DNA from: Sulfurimonas paralvinellae
GTDB taxonomy: Bacteria; Campylobacterota; Campylobacteria; Campylobacterales; Sulfurimonadaceae
Length of the DNA: 64,000 bases
Direction of reading: 5' to 3'
NCBI RefSeq assembly: GCF_014905135.1
Contig: NZ_CP041406.1
Location: 248,001 to 312,000, forward strand
This document shows, in pieces, positions 53,525 through 61,757 of the stretch. Within the stretch, counting starts at the first letter, position 1. Each line of letters opens with the position of its first letter. The translations under genes were made by a program, and so were the position numbers. The notes beneath the pieces were generated by a model. That model was not told the origin of the DNA. It saw nothing but the letters and a program-made list of their open reading frames with translations, and made no database searches.

Positions 53525-55145
53525 ATCTGTAGCGGAGATAGAAACGAATGTCCTGTGCTTTGTCAACATAATTTGCTGCACCAGGCATTGTTGAGGATAT
53601 CTCTGAAGCATCTCCTGAAGTGGCTCCGAAGAAACCGTTACTTCCTGCATATTTGTAATCTATATACGTATAGCGAATTTGAAGAGAAAAAATGTCATCT
53701 ACAAGCGGTTCTGTGAAATAGGCTTCATATGCATCACCACGTGCAGCGACTTTTGAACCGATGTTTGTGTCTTCAGCATACGTGATACTTCTCCAGTACT
53801 GTGTACCGTGGTTATATTCAAGCCCCCAGCGTCCCTCTTCTGAGATGAGTGAAGGAAATTGTGTACCAACCCAGTAAGAGTAACCTGTTTTACTTTCACC
53901 ATCTTGAGCAGTTGCATCAAGCATTTTTTGATCTTTCTTTGGATCAGTAATACTCATTGCTCCACTTACAAAGAAGATAGTGTCATCTAAGAAGTCAGAA
54001 AGACCGTCACCGATGCCGTTTGCAATAAAGTTCGCCGTGATTGAATGCATACCTCCAACAGTTGTAAAACCTTGGGGCTGATTTTGAGGGTTAACAGCAT
54101 CTATTAGGTTGTTAGCATAGTAATATTGTGTATTGATGCTATACTGTCCATTGTCATATGGGACAAAGATAAGACCTGCTAAATCAATATTTGGATTTGC
54201 CCCTTGTGAACTGTCAACACTTGAGTAAGGGGTAGAAGTGAATTTTGGAGCAGCATTGCTCATACCGCGGCCGGCACAGAATTTGACATACATACCATCA
54301 ACACCCGTAAGGCTCTCCAAACCAAATTTTGCGCTTAAACCGTCAAACTCGACATTGATAGAGTGTCCCATCGGAGATGAAGCGTGATCGTCATCTCTAA
54401 GATTGATAAGGTGACCGTTTGTTGATGGACGGCGACCGATGCTGAATGTCCATGGTATATCAGCTCCTGCAAATTCATCATCTTTATATAGGAAGTAGAC
54501 TGAACGAACTCTGAGTTTGTCATCATATGCATTTTCATTTGAAACCCAGTCAAATGTTTCAAAACTTGCATTTGCCGGATTACTTGCACCGCTTCTTGCA
54601 CCGAAAGCTTTATTGTAAGCTAGTTGACCGTGGAAGCTTAGGTTCTCAGTCGCTGCCCAAGACATATTCATCCAGAATCTGTTTGTCATGAAAGCATCGT
54701 TTTTAGCTTTTGAACCGTCTGCCATCTTATAGTCAAGGTTTTCAATGGCAAATCTGTAGTCAACACCAAATTTTAAATGATTTGAGTTCGTATTTTTGTT
54801 GAGCTCTGCAACATTTTCCTGAAGCTCTTCTACTTTATCTTCAATGCTCTCTTCATCATCTTCATCTTCGTCATCTGCCTCATCATCAGCTGACTCTTTG
54901 GAAGCGACTGCAACTTTCTCTTCATCCTCATCTGCTTCGTCATCGGCTTCATCGTCCGCTTCTTCTGCATCAGCGGATTCTGCAGATGCAGCTTTTTCAG
55001 CTTTGAGAGCGTCAAGCTCCTGTTTCATCTGCTTCATCTGAAGCTCCATCTGTTGAAAACGGTCATACATAGTATTGTCTGCACTGAGACTTGTTGTCCC
55101 AAGAAGTGCTGCTGTTACTAGTGAAAGTAGTAAAGGCTTATTCAT
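53520..55145 (-). CDS. DUF3373 family outer-membrane protein with acidic hinge
   Basis: An exported protein of 541 residues. I start it at 55145 (MNKPLLLSLVTAALLGTTSLSA), preceded by GGGAAG; the open frame reaches 13 codons further. After the signal come a short coiled coil (QQMELQMKQMKQELDALKAEK), an Asp/Glu/Ala-rich hinge (about residues 50-110), a second short coiled coil and a beta barrel ending YVDKAQDIRFYLRYRY. The barrel matches the DUF3373 porin-like family common in sulfur-oxidising Campylobacterota; cargo unknown. Confidence 0.82.
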   Translation of the reverse strand: MNKPLLLSLVTAALLGTTSLSADNTMYDRFQQMELQMKQMKQELDALKAEKAASAESADAEEADDEADDEADEDEEKVAVASKESADDEADDEDEDDEESIEDKVEELQENVAELNKNTNSNHLKFGVDYRFAIENLDYKMADGSKAKNDAFMTNRFWMNMSWAATENLSFHGQLAYNKAFGARSGASNPANASFETFDWVSNENAYDDKLRVRSVYFLYKDDEFAGADIPWTFSIGRRPSTNGHLINLRDDDHASSPMGHSINVEFDGLSAKFGLESLTGVDGMYVKFCAGRGMSNAAPKFTSTPYSSVDSSQGANPNIDLAGLIFVPYDNGQYSINTQYYYANNLIDAVNPQNQPQGFTTVGGMHSITANFIANGIGDGLSDFLDDTIFFVSGAMSITDPKKDQKMLDATAQDGESKTGYSYWVGTQFPSLISEEGRWGLEYNHGTQYWRSITYAEDTNIGSKVAARGDAYEAYFTEPLVDDIFSLQIRYTYIDYKYAGSNGFFGATSGDASEISSTMPGAANYVDKAQDIRFYLRYRY

Positions 55146-55303
55146 TTCTTCCCTTTTTTGTGATATATCTGTGATACTATACATAATCTATTATAAAGAT
55201 AGTTTTAAATGAGAGGATTTTTCTATAATATTTTTTTATATATCGTGGACTTATTTATATTATTAGAAAAATATGAAAAAGCTAGATTTAAACATAAGTT
55301 GAG

Positions 55304-55309
55304 TATAAT
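55304..55309 (+). promoter_or_regulatory. -10 element of rpsB-tsf
   Basis: TATAAT with TTGAG just upstream, 154 bases before the rpsB ATG. The predicted start site near 55316 gives a long leader of about 148 bases. Confidence 0.6.
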
Positions 55310-55359
55310 TCGCGGATTTTTCTTCTGTTTTTACACAAGAAAATATTAACAGGTTATGT

Positions 55360-55440
55360 CAAAAAACTGGTGCAGCTCTCTTTTTAGAGAGTCGATGTCC
55401 GACATTCCCGAAGCCAACCAGTGAAATTTCTGGCTTGAGA
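55360..55440 (+). ncRNA. Candidate structured rpsB leader RNA
   Basis: The leader between promoter and rpsB holds several complementary segments: CTCTCT/AGAGAG (55376-55381 with 55386-55391, loop of 4), ATGT/ACAT (55395-55398 with 55402-55405), AAGCCA/TGGCTT (55411-55416 with 55431-55436), and ACTGGT/ACCAGT (55366-55371 with 55417-55422), the last placing its 3' half inside the loop of the third helix, a pseudoknot-like arrangement. It may be the binding site through which protein S2 controls its own operon; this is inference from position and folding by eye. Confidence 0.45.
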
Positions 55441-55463
55441 CAACAGCCCTTAAAGGACCTTAA

Positions 55464-56246
55464 ATGGTAACTATGAAAGACCTCTTAGAATGTGGTGTAC
55501 ACTTCGGACACCAAACTCGTCGTTGGAATCCAAAAATGAAAAAATTCATTTTCGGTGTAAGAAAAAACATCTATATTATAGATCTTCAAAAAACACTTCG
55601 TTACTTCCGTAACACGTACCAAATCGTTGTAGATGCTGCAGCTGAAGGAAAAACTGTTCTTTTCGTCGGTACAAAAAAACAAGCACGCAACTCAGTTCGT
55701 GAAGCGGCTATCGCATGTGGTATGCCATATGTAGATAACAGATGGTTAGGTGGTATGCTTACTAACTTTCCTACTATCCAAAAATCTATCCGTAAACTTG
55801 ATGTTATCACTGAGATGCAAGAAAACGGACAAATCGATCTTCTTACAAAAAAAGAAGCATTGATGCTTTCAAGAAAAAAAGATAAACTTGAAATGTACTT
55901 CGGTGGTATCCGTGATATGAAAAAACTTCCTGATATGCTTTTCATCGTTGATGCTGTAAAAGAGCATACGGCTGTTCTTGAAGCACGTCGTCTTGGTATC
56001 CCTGTTGTAGCTCCACTTGATACTAACTGTGATCCGGATCTTATCACTTACCCAATCCCGGGGAACGATGATGCTATCCGTTCTATCCAACTTTTCTGTC
56101 GTGAAATGACAGCTGCGATCAACGAAGGTAAAGCACTTCGTGACGGTCAAGGTGAAGAAGTTGAGCAAACTGAAGAGGTTGCATCTGAGGAAGCAGCAGC
56201 TACAGAAGCTCCGGCAACTGAAGAAACTACTACAGAGGAAGCGTAA
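55464..56246 (+). CDS. rpsB: 30S ribosomal protein S2
   Basis: A 260-residue S2 protein; [31 protein letters not shown] and [39 protein letters not shown] are universal S2 motifs. The last 35 residues form an Ala/Glu/Thr-rich acidic tail beyond the E. coli length. AAAGGA precedes the ATG by 6 bases. rpsB-tsf is a conserved pair and is followed by a terminator-like hairpin. Confidence 0.98.
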   Translation: MVTMKDLLECGVHFGHQTRRWNPKMKKFIFGVRKNIYIIDLQKTLRYFRNTYQIVVDAAAEGKTVLFVGTKKQARNSVREAAIACGMPYVDNRWLGGMLTNFPTIQKSIRKLDVITEMQENGQIDLLTKKEALMLSRKKDKLEMYFGGIRDMKKLPDMLFIVDAVKEHTAVLEARRLGIPVVAPLDTNCDPDLITYPIPGNDDAIRSIQLFCREMTAAINEGKALRDGQGEEVEQTEEVASEEAAATEAPATEETTTEEA

Positions 56247-56248
56247 TT

Positions 56249-57301
56249 ATGGCAGCAGTAACAGCAGCAATGGTTAAAGAACTTCGTCAGGCAACTGATG
56301 CTCCTATGATGGATTGTAAAAAAGTTTTAGTTGAAGCTGACGGAGATATGGAAAAAGCAAAAGAGCTTTTAAAAGAACGCGGTATCGCTAAAGCAGCTAA
56401 AAAAGCTGATCGTGTTGCAGCAGAAGGTCTTACAGGACTTAAAATCGCAGATGATTTTTCAAAAGCGGCAGTGGCAGAGGTAAACTCTGAAACTGACTTC
56501 GTTGCACAAAACGAAGGTTTTCAAAATCTTGTAAAAGATACTGTAGAAGAGATCTTCAACAACAATCCTGCAGATGTTGAAGCGTTCATGAGCAGTGATT
56601 TCGGAGAGAAATTCACAGAATCTGTAACAAAGATCGGTGAGAAGATCGAACTTCGCCGTTTTGCAGTTATGAATGCTGCACCGGATGAAGCTATGAACGG
56701 TTATATCCACTCAAACAACAGAATCGCTGTTATCGTAAAAGCGAAATGTGATTCTGAAAAAACTGCTGAGTGCATGAGAGATACTTTAAAACAAGTTGCA
56801 ATGCACGCTTCTGCAATGAAACCAAGTACATTAAGCTACAAAGATTTCGATACAGAGTATGTTGAAGGTGAGACGAAAGGTCGTATCGAAGCACTTAAAA
56901 AAGAGAATGAAGAGTTGAAAAGACTTGGAAAACCTCTTAAAAATGTACCAAAATACGTTTCTATGATGCAACTGACTGATGAAGTGATGGCACAGGCTGA
57001 AGCTGACATTAAAGCTGAGTTACTTGCAGAGGGTAAACCGGAGAAGATTTTAGATAAAATCATCCCTGGTAAAATCGCTCGTTTTATCTTAGATAACACA
57101 CTTTTAGATCAAGAACAAGCACTTCTTGACCAACAATATGTTTTAGACGACAAATTAACAGTAGCTCAGGCTATTGAAAAAGCTGCTAAAGCATGTGGTG
57201 GTACAGCTGAGATCACTGAATTCGTTCGCCTTGAAGTTGGTGAAGGAATCGAGAAAAAAGAAGACGATTTCGCAGCAGAAGTTGCAGCACAAATGAGCTA
57301 A
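56249..57301 (+). CDS. tsf: Translation elongation factor Ts
   Basis: Nucleotide exchange factor for EF-Tu; 350 residues. [48 protein letters not shown] is the N-terminal UBA-like region and [15 protein letters not shown] the core EF-Tu contact (TDFV). The protein is longer than E. coli EF-Ts (283) through an extension in the coiled-coil half, as in other Campylobacterota. It follows rpsB by 2 bases. Confidence 0.97.
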   Translation: MAAVTAAMVKELRQATDAPMMDCKKVLVEADGDMEKAKELLKERGIAKAAKKADRVAAEGLTGLKIADDFSKAAVAEVNSETDFVAQNEGFQNLVKDTVEEIFNNNPADVEAFMSSDFGEKFTESVTKIGEKIELRRFAVMNAAPDEAMNGYIHSNNRIAVIVKAKCDSEKTAECMRDTLKQVAMHASAMKPSTLSYKDFDTEYVEGETKGRIEALKKENEELKRLGKPLKNVPKYVSMMQLTDEVMAQAEADIKAELLAEGKPEKILDKIIPGKIARFILDNTLLDQEQALLDQQYVLDDKLTVAQAIEKAAKACGGTAEITEFVRLEVGEGIEKKEDDFAAEVAAQMS

Positions 57302-57327
57302 GCCTTTGGCTTAACTCATCTTTTGTC
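57295..57327 (+). terminator. Intrinsic terminator after tsf
   Basis: TAAGCC-TTT-GGCTTA (57299-57313) with an outer GAG/CTC extension after one mismatch, then ATCTTTTG. The stem includes the tsf stop codon. The U-run is short. Confidence 0.5.
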
Positions 57328-57388
57328 CCTTCTATTTAAAACTTTTTATAAAACTCCAAGAAAAATATTACAATAAGCTAGATTTGAT

Positions 57389-57394
57389 TATAAT
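57389..57394 (+). promoter_or_regulatory. -10 element 6 bases before the ABC ATPase start
   Basis: TATAAT followed by CTTTTT and then ATG at 57401; transcription would begin at about the A of the ATG, a leaderless arrangement. Confidence 0.5.
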
Positions 57395-57400
57395 CTTTTT

Positions 57401-58045
57401 ATGAATTTAGTATCCGCAAAAAATATATCACACTCTTTTGATTATGAACTTTTCTCCAATGTTTCTTTGGATCTTGCTACAAAAGAGAGCATCGCCATCA
57501 TCGGCATAAGCGGAAGCGGAAAATCAACACTTTTGCATCTTCTCTCAACACTCTTAAAACCTAACAGCGGAGAGGTTAAGATACTGGGTGAAGATGTACT
57601 CTCTTTAAAACCTAAAAAGCTTTCATATCTCAGACGTCATGAACTTGGTCTTGTCTTTCAGTCTCACTATCTTTTTAAAGGTTTCAGTGGGTATGAAAAT
57701 CTTGAAGTTTCAGAGATATTGGCGCAAGAACCCATTGAAGATGCACTACTAAAGCGGTTGGAGATAGAACACTGTATCCATCAAAAAGTGACGGAACTCT
57801 CAGGTGGACAGCAGCAGCGTGTTTCCATTGCAAGAGTGCTGACAAAAAAACCGACGATCATTTTTGCAGATGAACCGACAGGAAATCTTGATACGGTAAC
57901 GGCGCATGAGGTCATGGATCTTTTCTTTGAGTATATCGAGCAGCATGAAGCAGGCATGATCCTTGTCACACATGACGATACACTGGCACATCTGTGCGAT
58001 AAAGTCTATAAACTCGAAGACAAAGAACTTGTAAGGGTAAAATAG
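57401..58045 (+). CDS. LolD-type ABC transporter ATP-binding protein
   Basis: A 214-residue ATPase of the LolD/MacB group. Walker [15 protein letters not shown] near residue 36, Q-loop [16 protein letters not shown], signature [15 protein letters not shown] and Walker [13 protein letters not shown] are complete. No permease gene is adjacent; in this phylum such a subunit often serves lipoprotein release or FtsE-like roles, but the partner cannot be told. The stop overlaps the fliR GTG start by one base. Confidence 0.88.
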   Translation: MNLVSAKNISHSFDYELFSNVSLDLATKESIAIIGISGSGKSTLLHLLSTLLKPNSGEVKILGEDVLSLKPKKLSYLRRHELGLVFQSHYLFKGFSGYENLEVSEILAQEPIEDALLKRLEIEHCIHQKVTELSGGQQQRVSIARVLTKKPTIIFADEPTGNLDTVTAHEVMDLFFEYIEQHEAGMILVTHDDTLAHLCDKVYKLEDKELVRVK

Positions 58046-58809
58046 TGGAATTGGCGCAGATATTTAACGAAGCAAATATTGTCGCTTTTTTACTGCTTTT
58101 TTTTCGATTTGCAGCACTTTTTATTGCTGTACCCATCTTTTCGCACAACAACATTCCTATGAACATCAAAGCGACGATGGCCTTTTTCTTTACAGTGGTC
58201 TTTTATGCTTCCATGCCGCCTCTGCACATCGCTTTGGATATTCCGACAATTATATTAGCCATACTGAGTGAATTTTTTCTCGGAATGGTCGTAGGTGTCG
58301 CTTTGCAACTGGCATACAATGTCATCACTTTTGCAGGCGGACAGATATCTTTTATGATGGGTTTTTCCATGGCAAGTGCCATTGATCCCCAATCTGGTGT
58401 CTCGATGCCGATTATTTCACAGTTCTTATCGCTTTTGGCCTTGATGGTTTTATTGGCTTTAAATCTGCATCACTGGATGTTGCTCTTTATCGATCATAGT
58501 CTTAAAACGGTTCCGCTTGGCGGATTTTTGATGAGTAACGATGAGTTTCATTACCTTATGCATGCCGCGTCAAATATGTTCCTTGTCGGTTTTATAATCG
58601 CCTTTCCTATCATCGCTCTTTCATGGCTTGCCGATGTTATTTTTGGAATGCTTATGAAAACAATGCCGCAGTTTAACCTTTTGGTCATAGGGTTTCCTAT
58701 TAAGATCATGGTTGCCTTCGCTGTTTTAATTGCAACACTGACAGCTGTCATGCTGATACTCAAAGGTCAGGTGCAGGAAGCTTTTAATGCTTTGGAAATG
58801 CTTTTTTAG
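58045..58809 (+). CDS. fliR: Flagellar biosynthesis protein FliR
   Basis: Integral membrane component of the flagellar type III export gate; 254 residues with about seven helices. FRFAALFIAVPIFSHNNIPMNIKATMAFFFTVVFY and IDPQSGVSMPIISQFLSLLALMVLLALNLHHWML are FliR signatures. GTG start at 58045 overlaps the ABC ATPase stop. It is the only flagellar export gene in the window; fliP, fliQ and flhB are not here. Confidence 0.93.
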   Translation: MELAQIFNEANIVAFLLLFFRFAALFIAVPIFSHNNIPMNIKATMAFFFTVVFYASMPPLHIALDIPTIILAILSEFFLGMVVGVALQLAYNVITFAGGQISFMMGFSMASAIDPQSGVSMPIISQFLSLLALMVLLALNLHHWMLLFIDHSLKTVPLGGFLMSNDEFHYLMHAASNMFLVGFIIAFPIIALSWLADVIFGMLMKTMPQFNLLVIGFPIKIMVAFAVLIATLTAVMLILKGQVQEAFNALEMLF

Positions 58810-58861
58810 TTTTTTTTAGGTACAATAAGAGCAAATTGACAATCTCTCTCAAGGAAAATGC

Positions 58862-60856
58862 GTGAAGATACTACTTTTAAATGATAATCCGGTTGTAAAC
58901 AAGTTAGTTACATTAAGTGCTCAGAAAACTTCTGACGAATTGGATATAGTCACAAATGTTAATGATGTTGTAGGAACTTCATATGATTTAGTAGTAGTTG
59001 ATGATTCGATAGGCAGTGATGATGTTTTAGAAGCTTTGCGTTCAAAGCTGGCATTTTCGAAAAGTCTCTATATCTGTTCACGTGATGCCGTAGAAGCCAC
59101 AGGCTTTGATGCTACTTTGAAAAAGCCTTTTTTACCGACGGATCTTGTAGAGTTGTTTGCTATGTTTGACAAAGAGATAGAAAAAGATGCCGATGCTCCA
59201 CAAAGTCAAAGTGTTGAAGAAGGGTTGCAGGAAAGTGATACTGCCGCAACTGCAACGCACGAGGAAGAGATAGAAGAGCTGGAGGATATAGACGGCATGG
59301 GTGATTTGGATCATCTCGATGAGTTGGATGAGTTTGAAGATATTGCCCTTGATGAAGAAGTTGACCTTGAAATGGATGATCTTGAACTTGATGTAGAAGG
59401 TGGTGAAGATCTGGTACTCGATGATGACAGCGAAGATGAAACACTCATAGGCGAAGAATCTTTGGAAGATGAGAATCTTGGTGAGAGTGTTTTAGATGAT
59501 GAAGAGGCACAAAAAGTAAAAGAACTGCTTGATGAAACGGACGAAGAACCTTCGGATGATTTTACACTTGAACTTGATGAAGAGGGTGACACCTTTCATT
59601 TTGATCCGCATGTAGCATCTAAAGAACTGGGATTGCCTCTTGATGTAGTTGAGGATTTTGTAAATGATTTCATAGAACAGGCTTTGGAGTACAAAGAGGA
59701 GCTATATGCATCGGCAGTGGCACAAGATTATACTCGTATTCATGAAATATCTCATAAGCTCAAAGGTGTTGCAGCAAATTTACGTGTTGAAAATGCATTG
59801 AATGCTTTAACGACAATCAATACATCTTCGGATGAGAAAGAGATAAAAGAGAAACTCAATCAATTCTATGAAATAATAGATAAATTAAAAAGCACGCAAC
59901 ACGCAGATGAAGAAGTTGACTTTGATATGGCTTTAGACCTTGAAGATGAAGCAGATGCGGATATTGGTGATGATGATACACTCAATGAATTGGATGAAGC
60001 AGTCCAAGAGGAAGAGATAGAGGATCAGGAACTTGAGGAGCTTGAAAGTGACAGTGTAGAAGAGCTTGAGGATTTCATTGATGAAGCGGTCACGGAAGAA
60101 CTTGCTCTAGAGGAGAAAGAAGAAGAGATTGCTGAAGATGAAGAACTTGACTTTGATATGGCTTTAGATCTTGAAGATGAAGCTGATGCCGATATAGCAG
60201 AGGATGAAGATTTATTGACCTTGGATGATGAGTCAGAAGAGTTGGAATTGGATAGTTTTGAAGATGAGAGTGAACTTGAAAATGACAGCGAGGAAGAGCT
60301 TGAAGATATCATTGACGAAGCAGTGACAGAGGAACTGGAAGAAGAAGGTGATAGTGTCGAAGAGCTTGAGGATATGATTGATGAGGAAGTAACACAAGAA
60401 CTTACAGAGGAAGCATCTGAAGAACCGCAAGAGAGTGATGACATTGCAGATATTGAGCAGCAGATTCAAGAAGCGGTGGAAGATTTGAGCGAAGAGGACC
60501 TTGAGAGTGAACTCGATGATGAAACACTTCTTGAAATTGCAGCTTCTGAGATAGATTCGCTTGATGCATTAAGCTCGAAAGATCTGAAACTCGCTCTTGG
60601 TGAAGAAGTAGAAGATGATGAACCTGAAGAAGAAGTAACTCCAGAAGATGTGCAGGAGTTATTAGAAGATGCCGAGGTGGATGAAGATGTGCTAGAAGCT
60701 GCTGAAGAAGACTTGGAAGAGGAAAAGGAAGCCAAGATAGAAGGTGTGGATGCTCTGAAAAAACTTTTAAAAGCACTCGATGACAAAGAGATAGCGGCTT
60801 CAATGAAAGACATGAAAATCACTATAAATATAGAACTAGGTAGTAATAATGAGTAA
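58862..60856 (+). CDS. Highly acidic protein with receiver-like and HPt domains
   Basis: A 664-residue protein. Residues 1-110 form a receiver-like domain (MKILLLNDNPVV, LVVVDDSIG near 43-51 with candidate phospho-Asp 47/48, and LKKPFLPTDLVELF supplying the conserved Lys). An HPt-like domain follows near 250-345 with H298 in ISHKLKGVAANLRV. Most of the rest is Glu/Asp-rich repeats, including two near-identical copies of DFDMALDLEDEADADI and three of ELEDxIDEAVTEEL type. A lysine-rich end (LKKLLKALDDKEIA) closes it. Its place upstream of gmk-tatA-argS matches the poly-E-rich protein gene of Helicobacter (from memory). GTG start; TACAAT at 58821-58826 may be its promoter. Confidence 0.8.
   Translation: MKILLLNDNPVVNKLVTLSAQKTSDELDIVTNVNDVVGTSYDLVVVDDSIGSDDVLEALRSKLAFSKSLYICSRDAVEATGFDATLKKPFLPTDLVELFAMFDKEIEKDADAPQSQSVEEGLQESDTAATATHEEEIEELEDIDGMGDLDHLDELDEFEDIALDEEVDLEMDDLELDVEGGEDLVLDDDSEDETLIGEESLEDENLGESVLDDEEAQKVKELLDETDEEPSDDFTLELDEEGDTFHFDPHVASKELGLPLDVVEDFVNDFIEQALEYKEELYASAVAQDYTRIHEISHKLKGVAANLRVENALNALTTINTSSDEKEIKEKLNQFYEIIDKLKSTQHADEEVDFDMALDLEDEADADIGDDDTLNELDEAVQEEEIEDQELEELESDSVEELEDFIDEAVTEELALEEKEEEIAEDEELDFDMALDLEDEADADIAEDEDLLTLDDESEELELDSFEDESELENDSEEELEDIIDEAVTEELEEEGDSVEELEDMIDEEVTQELTEEASEEPQESDDIADIEQQIQEAVEDLSEEDLESELDDETLLEIAASEIDSLDALSSKDLKLALGEEVEDDEPEEEVTPEDVQELLEDAEVDEDVLEAAEEDLEEEKEAKIEGVDALKKLLKALDDKEIAASMKDMKITINIELGSNNE
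59918..60196 (+). repeat. Direct repeat pair in the acidic protein gene
   Basis: Two 48-base copies at 59918-59965 and 60149-60196 encode the same 15 residues and then I or A-starting context; they differ only at a few third positions. They lie 231 bases apart in frame, so recombination between them would delete or duplicate 77 codons without breaking the frame. Confidence 0.75.
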
Positions 60857-61469
60857 AATAAACGGTGCGGTACTGGTGCTTTCAGGTCCAAGCGGAGCTG
60901 GAAAAAGTTCTTTGATCCATAAGATCATTGATGATATAGGTGAATCTTATTTTTCTATCTCAACAACGACACGCCCGATCAGAAAAGGCGAAAAGAATGG
61001 TGTTGATTATTATTTTGTTGACAAAGAAGAGTTTGAACGTGAGATAGAAGAGGATCAGTTCTTAGAATATGCTGTTGTGCATGGCAACTATTACGGTACT
61101 TCATTAAGACCGGTCAAGCAGGCACTCTCTGAGGGTAAACTTGTCATATTTGATATAGATGTGCAGGGTAACAGCGCTATAAACAGTCGATTGGGAGATA
61201 TCACCACTTCAGTATTCATTACACCGCCGACACTTTCAGAACTCAAAAGAAGACTTGAGAATCGCTCAACTGATGAACAGGAAGTTATTGACAGACGAAT
61301 CAAAATGGCTAGAAAAGAGATACAAAGGGTTGCTGAATATGAGTATCTTCTGATCAATGACGACCTCGATGCAGCAGCAGACAAGCTGAGAATAATTGCA
61401 ACAACAGCTCGATTTAAAAAATCAAATGATGAAATAAATGCATTTGTCAATCAATGGGAAGATTTATAA
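60849..61469 (+). CDS. gmk: Guanylate kinase
   Basis: Phosphorylates GMP to GDP; 206 residues. P-loop LSGPSGAGKSSLIHK (residues 12-26), the GMP-binding STTTRPIRKGEKNGVDYYFV and VIFDIDVQGNSAI are complete. It overlaps the acidic protein gene by 8 bases, so the two are translated from one mRNA. Confidence 0.97.
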   Translation: MSKINGAVLVLSGPSGAGKSSLIHKIIDDIGESYFSISTTTRPIRKGEKNGVDYYFVDKEEFEREIEEDQFLEYAVVHGNYYGTSLRPVKQALSEGKLVIFDIDVQGNSAINSRLGDITTSVFITPPTLSELKRRLENRSTDEQEVIDRRIKMARKEIQRVAEYEYLLINDDLDAAADKLRIIATTARFKKSNDEINAFVNQWEDL

Positions 61470-61488
61470 AAACAACAAAAAAGTTTGC

Positions 61489-61494
61489 TATAAT
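61489..61494 (+). promoter_or_regulatory. -10 element of tatA
   Basis: TATAAT preceded by TTTGC, 29 bases before the tatA ATG; AAAGGAA at 61511-61517 is the ribosome site. It suggests a second promoter inside the gmk-argS run. Confidence 0.5.
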
Positions 61495-61523
61495 AACAAA
61501 CTTAAAAAATAAAGGAATATACC

Positions 61524-61754
61524 ATGGGAATGCCTAGTGGAACAGAGTTACTACTCATTTTTGGAATTATCGTACTGCTTTTTGGTGCGAAAAAAATACC
61601 TGATTTAGCGAAAGGTCTTGGTAAAGGGATCAAAAACTTTAAACAAGAGATGAAAGAAGTTGATGAAGTAGATGTTGAAGCTCCAAAGAAAGTTGAAAGT
61701 GCTGATGAAGTAGCTTCAAACGAAGAGACTCCAAAAACAACTACACAAGCGTAA
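61524..61754 (+). CDS. tatA: Sec-independent protein translocase component TatA
   Basis: A 76-residue pore-forming subunit of the twin-arginine system. [43 protein letters not shown] has the short membrane helix, the FGxKKxPDL hinge and the amphipathic helix of TatA, followed by an acidic tail. tatBC are not in the window. The gmk-tatA-argS order is conserved in Campylobacterota. Confidence 0.95.
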   Translation: MGMPSGTELLLIFGIIVLLFGAKKIPDLAKGLGKGIKNFKQEMKEVDEVDVEAPKKVESADEVASNEETPKTTTQA

Positions 61755-61757
61755 GCC

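Noticed and set aside
59160-60891. Long serine-rich and histidine/leucine-rich frames antisense to the acidic protein gene
   Set aside because: They are the mechanical reverse reading of GAA/GAT-rich codons and have no ribosome sites.
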